Source of the DNA: Haladaptatus salinisoli
GTDB lineage: Archaea; Halobacteriota; Halobacteria; Halobacteriales; Haladaptataceae
Assembly (NCBI RefSeq): GCF_020614375.1
Contig: NZ_CP085331.1
Span: 148,647 to 212,646, forward strand
DNA: 64,000 nucleotides
Direction of reading: 5' to 3'
In this document: in pieces, positions 52,377 through 60,266 of the stretch
How the letters are laid out: each line of letters begins with the position of its first letter
Numbering within the stretch: the stretch's first letter is position 1
Translations under genes and position numbers: made by a program
The notes under the pieces: generated by a model
What the model was told of the DNA's origin: nothing
Databases searched by the model: none
The model's input: the letters and a program-made list of their open reading frames with translations, nothing else

Positions 52377-53600
52377 TTAGAATGGCAGGTGGGACTCGAT
52401 GTCTTCAGTTTGTTCGTCAATCTGTTCGAGGTAGGGGCTCAGCATCTGACGAATCATGACGACCAACGTATTATCGGTGCCCTCGCCGATGATGGCTTTT
52501 TCCTCCGGAAAACCATCGTCAGTTTTCTCCTTGAGCGTCCCGAGCATGACGGCTTCCCGATCGGCTAATAGGAGGCGTCCGACTCTGCTTTCTTCGACGG
52601 GCAAGTTCAGCCAGTCTGTTTTGGGTTCCCACAGGACAATTTCGGGGGCATTCTCGCGGACGTATTCTCGAACGGTCGGATCATAGGTTCCGATGTAGAC
52701 ATCAACGCCCTGACGGGCAGCATCCATGATGCGGGCGAAACACCCTGCTTCAAGCATATCCTTATGCGTGAACATGCAGAACAATTCTTCCTCGGCCCGT
52801 TCACCGAGAGACTGGCCATATGAGATAACTTCCTCCCGCCCCTCGATCTCCCCCATCTCTTGCGTTTCCGACTCACCCGTCAAGCTTGCTCTGAAGTTCG
52901 GCTCCAGAACGGAGTGCATCCACGGCACACGCAATTTGGAGTGTCCCTCGTAGGCAACCTTCTGTTCGTCAGCATCGTACCCGATCAATCCCGCCTCGGA
53001 TAGCTTGGGGAGATGGACGTGATGGAGACCAACGAGAACTTGCTCGACCTCCTCCGTGGGTACGTCCGCTTCACAGATGCCGTGTTCTTTGGCGTAGATC
53101 TCGCGGGCCAGCGTCTCTATATGAATCGGGTGGAACTGGTGGCTAAGACTGTCGAGGATCGTTCGACGGCGGGCATCGGCGAGTGCAGCAAACAGTGCAT
53201 CGAGTGATTCGGAATCCGCATTCGCCTCAGCACTGATAACATCGACGATGCCCGTATCTTGAAATGCGGTGTGGTCAGTGATCGTCACTGTCCCTCGATT
53301 CGGATCGTGGTCGAGTAACCCAGCGACTTCGAGTTCTGGTAAATGCGTATGGTGCAAGGTGACGAGCGCCTGCTGAACCGTTTCATTCGATTCTTGATCC
53401 CGAGGCGTCCCGAGGTGAACGAGCTGTGACGCCAGGTCGCGCCGGGTCAGGGACTCGGGTGCCTGGTCGTAAAGTATTCCGAGGAGGTGGCGACGGTTAC
53501 TGTTTGCGAGGCTCGCAAACAGGGTGTTTAATCCATCCCTTCCCCCGTTTCCGACCGCCTCTGTCTTCACCATGTAGTACCGATTCGATTGAGGTTCCAT
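52377..53600 (-). CDS. Tandem DUF7344 wHTH regulator with C-terminal sensor domain
   Basis: About 407 residues. Two similar winged-helix domains follow each other: LNTLFASLANSNRRHLLGIL with ALVTLHHTHLPELEVAGLLD, and LDALFAALADARRRTILDSL with VLVGLHHVHLPKLSEAGLIG. The C-terminal 190 residues (EEELFCMFTHKDMLEAGCFA, GVDVYIGTYDPTVREYVREN, SRVGRLLLADREAVMLGTLK) look like a TrmB/PLD-like ligand domain. Duplicate HTHs suggest binding to a long operator. Start is unclear: GTG 53609, ATG 53600 or ATG 53573; a CATAAAAG box near 53618 is too close to the first two for a leaderless transcript, which would favour 53573. Operon with the HalOD1 gene. Confidence 0.88.
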   Translation of the reverse strand: MEPQSNRYYMVKTEAVGNGGRDGLNTLFASLANSNRRHLLGILYDQAPESLTRRDLASQLVHLGTPRDQESNETVQQALVTLHHTHLPELEVAGLLDHDPNRGTVTITDHTAFQDTGIVDVISAEANADSESLDALFAALADARRRTILDSLSHQFHPIHIETLAREIYAKEHGICEADVPTEEVEQVLVGLHHVHLPKLSEAGLIGYDADEQKVAYEGHSKLRVPWMHSVLEPNFRASLTGESETQEMGEIEGREEVISYGQSLGERAEEELFCMFTHKDMLEAGCFARIMDAARQGVDVYIGTYDPTVREYVRENAPEIVLWEPKTDWLNLPVEESRVGRLLLADREAVMLGTLKEKTDDGFPEEKAIIGEGTDNTLVVMIRQMLSPYLEQIDEQTEDIESHLPF

Positions 53601-53759
53601 AAGTTTCACCGTCTTTTATGTGGTTACTGTCCCCCCAGATAGCATAGAGAACGTTCGGATTGAAGCACAGGCCGTGGAAGCAGAAAATGACGGCTAACGT
53701 ATCGTAGAGCGAGAACCCCGAACATTTCGGTGTCTGTTGAGGGATCTGCGCCCTGTATT

Positions 53760-54103
53760 CAGCACGCCTACCGAAATTAGTACCACGAGTATGTATTCGT
53801 AAATGCGCTCGGTCGCGATTTCGGCCTCAGAGATTTCCGGTAGCATTTCGACCAGCTCCGTGTCGAGGTGGTGGGGCCCTCGTAGCTCCCCCAGCAAGTG
53901 TGGAGCCGGACCTGTTCTTCCGGGACGTTCGAAAGCGCCTCGTTGAGCGCCTCGACATGGAGGCGCGTGGCCTCCTTGACCTCCTCGAGGGGTTCGTCTG
54001 AATACACCGCTGTGTGGCCGACAGTAAGGAGTTCGGGTGCATCGATCTGGAGGGTCATCCCGGTCTCGGCGACGAGTTCGTACTCCTCTACAACGTTTGC
54101 CAC
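53760..54103 (-). pseudogene. Fragment of a MetE-like methionine synthase
   Basis: The minus strand reads EEYELVAETGMTLQIDAPEL, EVKEATRLHVEALNEALSNV and EEQVRLHTCWGSYEGP, which is the C-terminal substrate-binding part of cobalamin-independent methionine synthases. After GSYEGP the frame shifts, and the natural continuation HHLDTELVEMLPEI is found in the next frame. Both the N-terminal part and the end of the barrel are missing. Confidence 0.65.
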
Positions 54104-54107
54104 AAAT

Positions 54108-54353
54108 TTATTTCAGGAGCTTTTTCAACGCTGATCTGATCTTCGATTTCGCTTTGCGCTTTGCATACTGTTTTGGGTTCTTAACTTTCTGTGCAGTCCC
54201 AGACGCTTTCGAGGCGCCTGTTTTCTTCCGAACCTTCCGCTTTACTTTCCCTGTCGTCTTTCGTTTGGCGTATTTTTTCGGATCTTTGGCCGCCCTCACG
54301 AGTTTCTCGGCTTTCGATTTCTTACGATGGATGTGAAATGGACCGATTTTCAT
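54108..54353 (-). CDS. Very basic Lys-rich small protein with internal repeat
   Basis: An 81-residue protein with roughly 40 percent Lys+Arg by eye and hardly any acid, extraordinary for a haloarchaeon. It has an internal repeat: KDPKKYAKRKTTGKVKRKVR and KNPKQYAKRKAKSKIRSALK. It starts MKIGPFHIHRKKSKAEKLVR. There is no membrane span. It should bind nucleic acid or coat a polyanion. I recognise no family. It is 4 bp from the MetE remnant end and 209 bp from the histone-fold gene. Confidence 0.55.
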   Translation of the reverse strand: MKIGPFHIHRKKSKAEKLVRAAKDPKKYAKRKTTGKVKRKVRKKTGASKASGTAQKVKNPKQYAKRKAKSKIRSALKKLLK

Positions 54354-54528
54354 GCCTCTGCTAGTTGCTGCTCTACTGTATAATGATTACCCTCATCGCG
54401 CTTATGAGGAAGTGGCGTGTACTCATACGTCATTTCTCTCCATTCCACCCTCGATATAGGAGTGAAGCTATACAGAACTTGTTGACAAAGTAGTGGTTTT
54501 CCCATCTATTTTACCCCTGTCTTTTTGT

Positions 54529-54536
54529 AGTATTAT
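54529..54536 (+). promoter_or_regulatory. TATA box of the histone-fold gene
   Basis: GTATTATA lies 26-33 nt before the ATG at 54562, with no ribosome-binding site in the gap, pointing to a leaderless transcript. It is what makes 54562 and not 54493 the likely start. Confidence 0.45.
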
Positions 54537-54561
54537 ACCGTCTGGATGGCTGTATGGCTGT

Positions 54562-54729
54562 ATGGCTGATTTAATCGTCAAAGCCGCAGTGAAGGAACAG
54601 CTTGAAGGACAGAATGTTGCCGGTGACTTCTATGACGCACTTGACAAGGAAGTCGCAACGGTTCTCGAAAACGCTGCCCGGCGAGCTGAAGAAAACGATC
54701 GTAAAACCGTCCAACCCCGCGATCTATAG
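54562..54729 (+). CDS. Histone-fold (DUF1931-like) protein
   Basis: A 55-residue protein starting MADLIVKAAVKEQLEGQNVA, followed by GDFYDALDKEVATVLENAAR and a short strand VQPRDL. Size and the helix-strand-helix pattern fit the compact histone-fold/DUF1931 group of haloarchaea. It may bind DNA or act as a small architectural protein. It lies near a Lys-rich protein that might also bind nucleic acid. Confidence 0.7.
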   Translation: MADLIVKAAVKEQLEGQNVAGDFYDALDKEVATVLENAARRAEENDRKTVQPRDL

Positions 54730-55146
54730 CGGTACGCTGTCTCCGGATTTTTACGTTTGGTGCTTGAAGAGAATCTACTGGCCTCGGTTAGAATTAACTC
54801 AGAAAAGATCATGAGTACGAACTCACCGCAGACCGTGACACTGACGGGACGGCACAGAAATGCGCTCAGTGTGAACGGTTTGCCTTCGACGTCCTCAATA
54901 GCAATTTTGGTGTGGATACTTCTCCCTGAAACGGTATCCCAATCGGATGGTGAAACACCGCCAAATGAGTCGCAGATTCGCCCAAGCCTAATTGATGATT
55001 GACTAAGAAGCTCCGCTGCAGTTACTGACAAGCCCTTTTCGGTTTTTATAGGATATCGTCACCGCGGATGGCAAAGTGGTTGATTCTGTCCTTTCCGCCT
55101 GGGGGTTTTCGAGCAGCTAATTACCGTTGGCTGCCGAAGATCTCGT
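54730..55146. other. Intergenic region, no supported gene
   Basis: About 420 bp. The 81-codon frame at 54757-55002 has no conserved motif and low hydrophobic order, so I do not call it. Nothing else is recognised. Confidence 0.45.
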
Positions 55147-55329
55147 ATGGATGACGAAACCCATGTCGAAGAATGTGCAACCTGTGAAGGGGAAACCATG
55201 CACAAGATTTCCATAGAAATAATCGAAGAAGGCGAAGATGATGGAGAAGGGTTTTCACGAGAACCATATCGTACTGCAGAATGTGTAGAATGTGGTACGG
55301 AAACAAGACAACGTATGAATGATGCCTGA
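55147..55329 (+). CDS. Small zinc beta-ribbon protein (DUF7835-like)
   Basis: A 60-residue acidic protein with CxxC pairs at C10-C13 (CATC) and near C46-C49 (CVECG), separated by a charged hairpin (HKISIEIIEEGEDDGEGF). This is the size and layout of haloarchaeal DUF7835 putative zinc beta-ribbons, which may be involved in RNA or protein binding. It stands alone. Confidence 0.75.
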   Translation: MDDETHVEECATCEGETMHKISIEIIEEGEDDGEGFSREPYRTAECVECGTETRQRMNDA

Positions 55330-55459
55330 AGAGGCGTGAGAAAACGTCTGGAACTCCTTGAATTGATGGCGTTAGCAGTGGACAATCAACAGTACAATAC
55401 TCCGGATTTCGGATGAATAATATCCCTCCTCTCGCCACCCTTCCAGTTACCACGGGAAG

Positions 55460-55627
55460 CGATTCAGCGAGATCGGTGTAACAGACTCCATTTTGACCGG
55501 TGGCCTTCCTGCCAACGTACAGGAACAAGATCCAAATCAGCCTGCTGCCGAGGATATCATCGAACGACTCTCCATGTGCGGCCATCTTTACGAAGTCGAG
55601 GGCAAGCTTCGGCTAACCGACTATTGA
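55460..55627 (+). pseudogene. 3' fragment of the LYEVEGKLRL family with internal deletion
   Basis: The frame reads RFSEIGVTDSILTGGLPANV, QEQDPNQPAAEDIIERLSMC and GHLYEVEGKLRLTDY-stop. The last 29 residues match the protein at 48365 closely, but the middle (the YDEAYAVLNERED helix) is deleted and the first 12 residues belong to another sequence that recurs at 56520. So it is a chimera of two remnants. Confidence 0.65.
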
Positions 55628-55659
55628 GTAATCGGCTGACGGCGCCTCTCGTGCCGTGT

Positions 55660-56139
55660 CTACGCTCGTGGAATGGGTGTCAGTCCGAGGGTAGCGAAGT
55701 CGTCTGGGTCGTACGTCAAAATATGCTCGGCGTTTTCACGGCGGGCATGGATGCTTATCAGATGGTCAGTAAACGACAGTGTGTGGTCGTCGTACGCGCA
55801 AAATTGCTCTCCAGCCGCCCAAAAGAGATCGTCTGACACGTCCAAGCTGTGGATCGCCTCCGAGTCACGGAGCGTCTCGAATGCTCGTGTGGCTGTTGCA
55901 TGGTTGACGTGAGAGTCGAGCAGGGTGATCAGTTCGTCAACGACGTACTGGTTCGTGAGTAACGGCCGATAGGGTAAGTCCGGCAGTGCTTGCATAAACT
56001 GGGTCGCTGCCTCCGCGACTGGCGAGTGGGTATCAAAGTACGGGTACAAGCCGCTTGTATCAAGAAAGAGTGGTGTCGCGCCCTGCCCTGGTGGTCTGAA
56101 CGCTGGTGGAACGAGTGGCGAGTCGTCTTCGTCACTCAT
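55660..56139 (-). CDS. vapC: PIN-domain toxin (VapC)
   Basis: A 159-residue PIN protein. The first acidic site is in LFLDTSGLYPYFDTH (D after FL), the second E is in VDELITLLDSH, and the third acidic cluster is DLFWAAGEQFCAYDDHTLSF with TDHLISIHARR. Such proteins are Mg2+-dependent RNases. The gene overlaps the antitoxin gene by 8 bp, with ATG 56139 (MSDEDDSP) or ATG 56145. Together they form a VapBC system. Confidence 0.88.
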   Translation of the reverse strand: MSDEDDSPLVPPAFRPPGQGATPLFLDTSGLYPYFDTHSPVAEAATQFMQALPDLPYRPLLTNQYVVDELITLLDSHVNHATATRAFETLRDSEAIHSLDVSDDLFWAAGEQFCAYDDHTLSFTDHLISIHARRENAEHILTYDPDDFATLGLTPIPRA

Positions 56140-56422
56140 CGTCATCCCCATGTGGACGCTCGTAGAGTGCGTCGTCAAGCTCATCCGGGGCGAGCGGCTC
56201 ACCACGTCGGCCTTCATTGAGTGCGGCCATCTCATCGGCGACCGCAAAGAGCGGATCGCTCGGGTCTGGCGCGTCATGGGCGTCGATGTATTCGGTAGCG
56301 GCTTCGCGCAGTGCCTCTTTCAGCGATTTTCCTTCCTCCTGTGCGAGACGGCGAAAGCGGGCGTATTCGGCGGGATTGAGTTCGGTTTGGACGACTTTTG
56401 TATCGCCGTTCGTGTTCGACAT
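56132..56422 (-). CDS. vapB: VapB-like antitoxin
   Basis: About 96 residues from MSNTNGDTKVVQTELNPAEY. The N-terminal ribbon-helix-helix unit is VVQTELNPAEYARFRRLAQE, KSLKEALREAATEYI; the C-terminal tail is acidic and should wrap around VapC (DPSDPLFAVADEMAALNEGR). Frames starting at 56464 would prepend MDMEVSMDMEVSMNMS, made only by an 18-bp tandem repeat, so I prefer the ATG at 56422. It overlaps vapC by 8 bp. The repeat in front (56426-56461) is a likely operator. Confidence 0.85.
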   Translation of the reverse strand: MSNTNGDTKVVQTELNPAEYARFRRLAQEEGKSLKEALREAATEYIDAHDAPDPSDPLFAVADEMAALNEGRRGEPLAPDELDDALYERPHGDDDE

Positions 56423-56425
56423 GTT

Positions 56426-56461
56426 CATGGACACCTCCATGTCCATGGACACCTCCATGTC
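56426..56461 (-). repeat. 18-bp tandem repeat, probable vapBC operator
   Basis: Two full copies and a partial third of CATGGACACCTCCATGTC (56426-56443, 56444-56461). Each unit contains the inverted repeat GGACA-N6-TGTCC. The position, directly before the vapB start, fits binding of the VapBC complex. If translated it would add repeats to VapB. Confidence 0.6.
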
Positions 56462-56519
56462 CATGGACTACTATGTAGCCAGGATACAAAAACATCCCTT
56501 CTCTCGTCCTCCTAGTCAT

Positions 56520-56580
56520 TGAGGAGCAATTCAGTGAGATCGGTGTGGCGGACTCCATTTTGACTGATGATCCTCACCGC
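56520..56580 (+). repeat. Second copy of the FSEIGVxDSILT coding scrap
   Basis: The frame reads QFSEIGVADSILTDDPHR-stop and its DNA is similar over about 45 bp to 55460-55505 (RFSEIGVTDSILTGG). Both lack the rest of the gene. The motif looks like the region around the second acidic residue of PIN-type proteins (EIGVTDS), so it may come from another decayed PIN gene. Confidence 0.4.
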
Positions 56581-57009
56581 TGAGGAGGCCCTTTCTAGTA
56601 CTTTCCTCACACGCATACCTTTTCACTCGGACAGTGTCTTGAAGTGGTACTAGACTCACGGGAAATCCTCTCGGTGGAAAATCGCTTCGGAGGTGGAGAC
56701 GGGTCTCCAGAAACTCCGCTAGAATGGCGAGTTTAATGACTTTCTGGAGGATAGTTATTAGAACGTCTGATAGTTGGGCTATTTAAAGCTCTCAACTGAA
56801 ATAAAATGTTTTTACGCCTGTTCCACTAACGAACTCCGTAGCAGCGAATGCGAAGCAACGGACGGACACAGTCCGTCCGTAGTAGCGACGTCTGTCGCTG
56901 CTCTCACCGTTTTCCCGAACCGCGCCCCATAGCACCGCTCTGCTAGCACGACTCCTTGGTCGGTAGCTCTCTACGGTTCCACCCAAAACGGATCTCCATC
57001 TCGGCCAAG
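56581..57009. other. Non-coding region with hairpins
   Basis: About 430 bp without a supported gene. It holds a strong hairpin at 56858-56880 and a second at 56884-56899. Together with the repeat patch that follows, it makes more than 650 bp of non-coding DNA next to a two-gene unit. Confidence 0.5.
56858..56899. repeat. Two adjacent hairpins
   Basis: ACGGACGGAC (56858-56867) pairs perfectly with GTCCGTCCGT (56871-56880) over a 3-nt loop; directly after, AGCGAC (56884-56889) pairs with GTCGCT (56894-56899). The pair could be a bidirectional terminator or a structural part of an origin. Confidence 0.55.
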
Positions 57010-57257
57010 ATTACACTGTCGTAATTAACGCCCGGAAGTGAAGCGTAATCACGCCAGAACTGTTCCTCCTCATTTTTCCACCTCGCAGGCGCGGTAGGAA
57101 AAGCGGGAGTAATTACACCCCACAGTAGCCAACCGTTCGTTCCGCATCGAAGGGGGGCGCAACTTGCGCCCCCCTTGTCATCTGTGGAGAAGTCCCCCGG
57201 AACCGCTTCGGGGCACGATTACGCCCCGCATTCTGGGGATAATTACGACAGTGTAAT
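57010..57257. repeat. Iteron-like GTAATTACRCCC cluster with terminal inverted repeat
   Basis: ATTACACTGTCGTAATTA (57010-57027) is the exact reverse complement of 57240-57257. Between them are direct-repeat relatives: GTAATTAACGCCC (57021-57033), GTAATCACGCC (57045-57055), GTAATTACACCC (57109-57120) and GATTACGCCCC (57217-57227). The right arm overlaps the stop codon of the gene at 57257. Regular short repeats next to a gene that encodes a coiled-coil protein with a basic helical end suggest binding sites, for a repressor or a replication initiator. Confidence 0.5.
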
Positions 57258-58183
57258 TATCGCGCTTCGTCACCCCCCTGTTCGAGCGCAGCCCGCGATT
57301 GTTCGGCAGCGAACTCACGGAATTCGTCCGCATCAGCGACCAAGCGGGCAACCTGTCCGCCCCGCTTACCGGGTTCGAAGCGAACAAGGTTGTTCTCATC
57401 GTCCCACTCGCCCGACCCACTGACGCCACCGTCTCGCCGCGTGTGACGCGCCAGCAGTTTCATCGATCGCTGCACCGTATTCGTGTTCGGGTCTAGAATC
57501 CCTGCGCGGGTTTCCAACCGACGACGGCATGATGACGAATCAAGTTCTAGCTTCCCGCCTTTCGTTTTCTGTGCCGATTCGATGAACTCGCGCCACAGGA
57601 ACGTCATGCGGTGTTTGTTCCCCGACAGGGGAGAGTCAGCGTCCTTCCGCTCGGCAGCCAGTCGTGCGGCCGTCTTCCGTTGAATTTCGAGGTCGTGGGT
57701 AACGTCGGCGTTGATCAGGTCGCTCACGTCCACTCGGTCGTGTTCCAAATCGGCGATTCGAGAGTTGAACGACTTGATTTTCCCCGTTCCATCGTGGGTA
57801 TCACGGTCTTCCCAGAGTGTCTTGTTGATACCCTGCTGACCCTTCCGTAGTGAATTGAGTTCCTTGTAGATTCCTCGAACGTGAGCAATCGCGGCGTCGG
57901 CCACGGCCTCGGCGCGGTCGGCACGATTTCGTGCGTCGGCCAGTTTCTTCTCGGTGGTTTCACGATCTTGCTCCAGTGTCTCCACGCGTTGCTGGAGCGA
58001 TTCGATCTGCTCGGTCTGCTGCTGGATCACCGCCCACATCGTTTCTCGGCTTGGGACCTCCTGCTCGGTCGTGACTGCGTTCGAGGTGCCCGGCTCTGCC
58101 ATGTCTATCCCCATCGCGGCGGCAAAATCTTCGTCCGATACCGCGTTCTCGTCAGCTTCGTCGGACGACAGTCCGATCGACAT
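57257..58183 (-). CDS. Coiled-coil protein with C-terminal helical domain, candidate DNA-binding or Rep-like
   Basis: A 308-residue protein. Residues about 45-130 are a long coiled coil (QQTEQIESLQQRVETLEQDR, EKKLADARNRADRAEAVADA). The C-terminal half has a compact, more basic domain (GNKHRMTFLWREFIESAQKT, SSCRRRLETRAGILDPNTNT, QRSMKLLARHTRRDGG) that could be a winged helix. There is no signal or membrane span. It lies 28 bp downstream of the HTH gene at 58212. I recognise the pattern from haloarchaeal plasmids but cannot name a function; initiator or partition adaptor are possibilities. Confidence 0.6.
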   Translation of the reverse strand: MSIGLSSDEADENAVSDEDFAAAMGIDMAEPGTSNAVTTEQEVPSRETMWAVIQQQTEQIESLQQRVETLEQDRETTEKKLADARNRADRAEAVADAAIAHVRGIYKELNSLRKGQQGINKTLWEDRDTHDGTGKIKSFNSRIADLEHDRVDVSDLINADVTHDLEIQRKTAARLAAERKDADSPLSGNKHRMTFLWREFIESAQKTKGGKLELDSSSCRRRLETRAGILDPNTNTVQRSMKLLARHTRRDGGVSGSGEWDDENNLVRFEPGKRGGQVARLVADADEFREFAAEQSRAALEQGGDEAR

Positions 58184-58211
58184 CAGTTCTCACCTCCGAA
58201 ATCTGTCGTCC

Positions 58212-58631
58212 TCATCGACGCTCACCCAGTGGTGGAAGTCCAAGATCCTCGGGTGACAGCTCTTCCAGCTGGGCAGCAACAGATGACACGCCCTGTACCC
58301 TGGGGTCATAGATCTCGTGGTGAATCAACCAGTTGCGGGCTGTCGTCTCTGACACGTCGAAGTGCGCGGCAGTACCGACGATTGTTCCCACTCGGTCGTA
58401 GACAGTCCGAAGCTGCTCTGGATCACGGTACGGATGGTGTTCGAGGTCGTCGGGTGTCGTCAGTGAGGTCCGTCGCTGTGGAGTGTTTCTCGAAGGTGTG
58501 GAGGAATTCGGAGACGACGAACTCTGCTGTTCGTCCGAGGAATTCGCCCACTGATCTAGTCGGCACTGCTCATCCGGCAGCGGGGAAACTTTACAAGATG
58601 GGGCTTCGTAGTTTCGAGTGCTCTGGGACAT
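58212..58631 (-). CDS. HTH protein upstream of the coiled-coil gene
   Basis: A 139-residue protein starting MSQSTRNYEAPSCKVSPLPD. The first half is low-complexity Ser/Pro/Gln-rich; residues about 70-125 form an HTH (LRTVYDRVGTIVGTAAHFDV, SETTARNWLIHHEIYDPRVQ) of the homeodomain-like class used by recombinases and plasmid regulators. It is first in a two-gene unit. The ATG at 58631 is preferred to the longer frame, which adds 40 non-conserved residues. Confidence 0.65.
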   Translation of the reverse strand: MSQSTRNYEAPSCKVSPLPDEQCRLDQWANSSDEQQSSSSPNSSTPSRNTPQRRTSLTTPDDLEHHPYRDPEQLRTVYDRVGTIVGTAAHFDVSETTARNWLIHHEIYDPRVQGVSSVAAQLEELSPEDLGLPPLGERR

Positions 58632-58953
58632 AGCTAAGCGTGATGCTTGGGTGTGTTCTGTGCCAGAGGTGGCCGGTGCGCTTGCGAACGAGTGATTGGA
58701 CCCACGGACGTTCGCTGCTTTGCGCACCGCCGACACCAACCTGAGAGCCATGCGATTGTCATGCGACGATATCGCTTGGCTGCTGGATCGGGAATTGACC
58801 TCCGGCGTGGCTATCGCTTCTCATCGGGGTGTATTATTTGCACCGTCCTTTACGGCGTAAACACCTATGAAATATTGGAACTTATTCCAACATTTCTGAG
58901 CGGTATATTTTGGACCAAATAGTACACCTTACTGGCGATTCACAGATATGCAC
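58632..58953. other. Intergenic region
   Basis: About 320 bp between the HTH gene and the FilR1-like regulator, both minus-strand. It should contain the promoter of the HTH gene and the 3' end of the other; no gene is supported. Confidence 0.4.
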
Positions 58954-60051
58954 TCATTCAGAATGGATTTTAGATGTCGGTCGTGCTTTTGCTCGGAATG
59001 ACTCATATAACTCAATGCCCCAGCCGACAAGCCGATCGTCTGAACTCTGGATCATGGCAATATGGTTACCATCCCCCGCTTCATTGTACGCTGCAATAGC
59101 AACTTTCCGATTGTCATATATTCCGATTCCCATTGTCTGGGATTCTTCCAAAACCAGAGGCTGGTAGTGGTCATACCGTTCGGATTCCACTGCATAGTGA
59201 GTTCTTGAATTGTCTGCGGCTTTTTCGTACGTTGGCCAATCGAGGATAGCTTCCGATTCAATACCAAGTTTTAGCAACCCATGGTAGGCGTGAAAAAGTA
59301 CGGGATTATACACTGAACACATACATCGGAACTTATGGATATGGGGATCATAGAGATCAAGACAAGTCAAGAGAGCCGATGCGGGACTACGAGGGTTCGA
59401 GACGGACAGATCGGCTTCAGCGAGTGCTTCTACTGGAACCGTCGCGGCATCCAGCGGAAGACGCTGCAGCCACGGTATCTTCTTGATGAGCTGCTCAACA
59501 ACAGTAGATAGTTCGCTGTATGCCTGCAATGCATCTGATCCAACGGCTGTGATTCGGTATTGTCCGGCATCCTCCTCAAGCCATTCATACTGCACAAATT
59601 CGGTGAGAGTACGTCGAATCGTAGCTTTCGACGGCAAGTTGCTCGCTGTCGTCTGAAGATCCCTTAATCGATAGGGGCTCTTTGTAAGTTCTTGTAAGAG
59701 TATGAGTGGGTGGGCAGATCGCGTTACAGAGGAAAGCTGTTCGTCCGTGATCGAGTATAGACATTTCTCCATCTCTTCTAGAAGGAGTTTTCCTCCAGCG
59801 GTTAGTTCGGCTCCTGAATCAGAACAGCGGACAAACCCATGATCCTGTAGCCCGGCAAGATACGGAGAAACCGCTTGGCGAGAGAGGTCGATATGATTCG
59901 CGATGTCAGTTTGAGTAGTCGGGGTTGCAAGATCCCTAAGGGCACGAAGCATTGCAAGACGCGCTGAATCCACAATCTCGTTGATAACGTTGCGAATAGT
60001 GAGTGCTTCATCTATCAGCGGGTGCTGTACATCGTGAGGGGTAGCAATCAC
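58954..60051 (-). CDS. FilR1-like haloarchaeal transcription regulator
   Basis: A 365-residue regulator. The N-terminus has a MarR/ArsR-like wHTH (LRDLATPTTQTDIANHIDLS, RQAVSPYLAGLQDHGFVRCS), then a second wHTH-like segment (TKSPYRLRDLQTTASNLPSK, TIRRTLTEFVQYEWLEEDAG), and from about 210 a FilR1 middle-type (DUF1724) ligand domain (VYNPVLFHAYHGLLKLGIES, GIGIYDNRKVAIAAYNEAGD). Such proteins control membrane or secondary metabolism genes. It is divergent from the cytochrome P450 gene over 215 bp, so the P450 is the natural candidate target. Confidence 0.88.
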   Translation of the reverse strand: MIATPHDVQHPLIDEALTIRNVINEIVDSARLAMLRALRDLATPTTQTDIANHIDLSRQAVSPYLAGLQDHGFVRCSDSGAELTAGGKLLLEEMEKCLYSITDEQLSSVTRSAHPLILLQELTKSPYRLRDLQTTASNLPSKATIRRTLTEFVQYEWLEEDAGQYRITAVGSDALQAYSELSTVVEQLIKKIPWLQRLPLDAATVPVEALAEADLSVSNPRSPASALLTCLDLYDPHIHKFRCMCSVYNPVLFHAYHGLLKLGIESEAILDWPTYEKAADNSRTHYAVESERYDHYQPLVLEESQTMGIGIYDNRKVAIAAYNEAGDGNHIAMIQSSDDRLVGWGIELYESFRAKARPTSKIHSE

Positions 60052-60266
60052 GGTTTGGTATCGATAGTGCTTATTCGGCTGTTCAGTCTAATATATTATT
60101 TGCTTTGGAATATCGTCCGTAATCTAGTTGAGAATCTGTATTTATAAGGATCAAGAAATAAGAGATTAGGATTGTCCCTATTAGACCACTTCAATAGTAC
60201 CATCCACACCCATAGCCTGGCCTGGAGTACAATGGGTTTATCTAACTCCTAGAGTGTTGTGCGACT

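Noticed and set aside
54757..55002. An 81-codon plus-strand frame after the histone-fold gene
   Set aside because: Mixed polar composition, no recognisable domain, no promoter or ribosome-binding site; not supported.
57881..58633. A 250-codon plus-strand frame
   Set aside because: Antisense of the coiled-coil and HTH gene pair; it lacks domain character and is rich in Arg and Cys.
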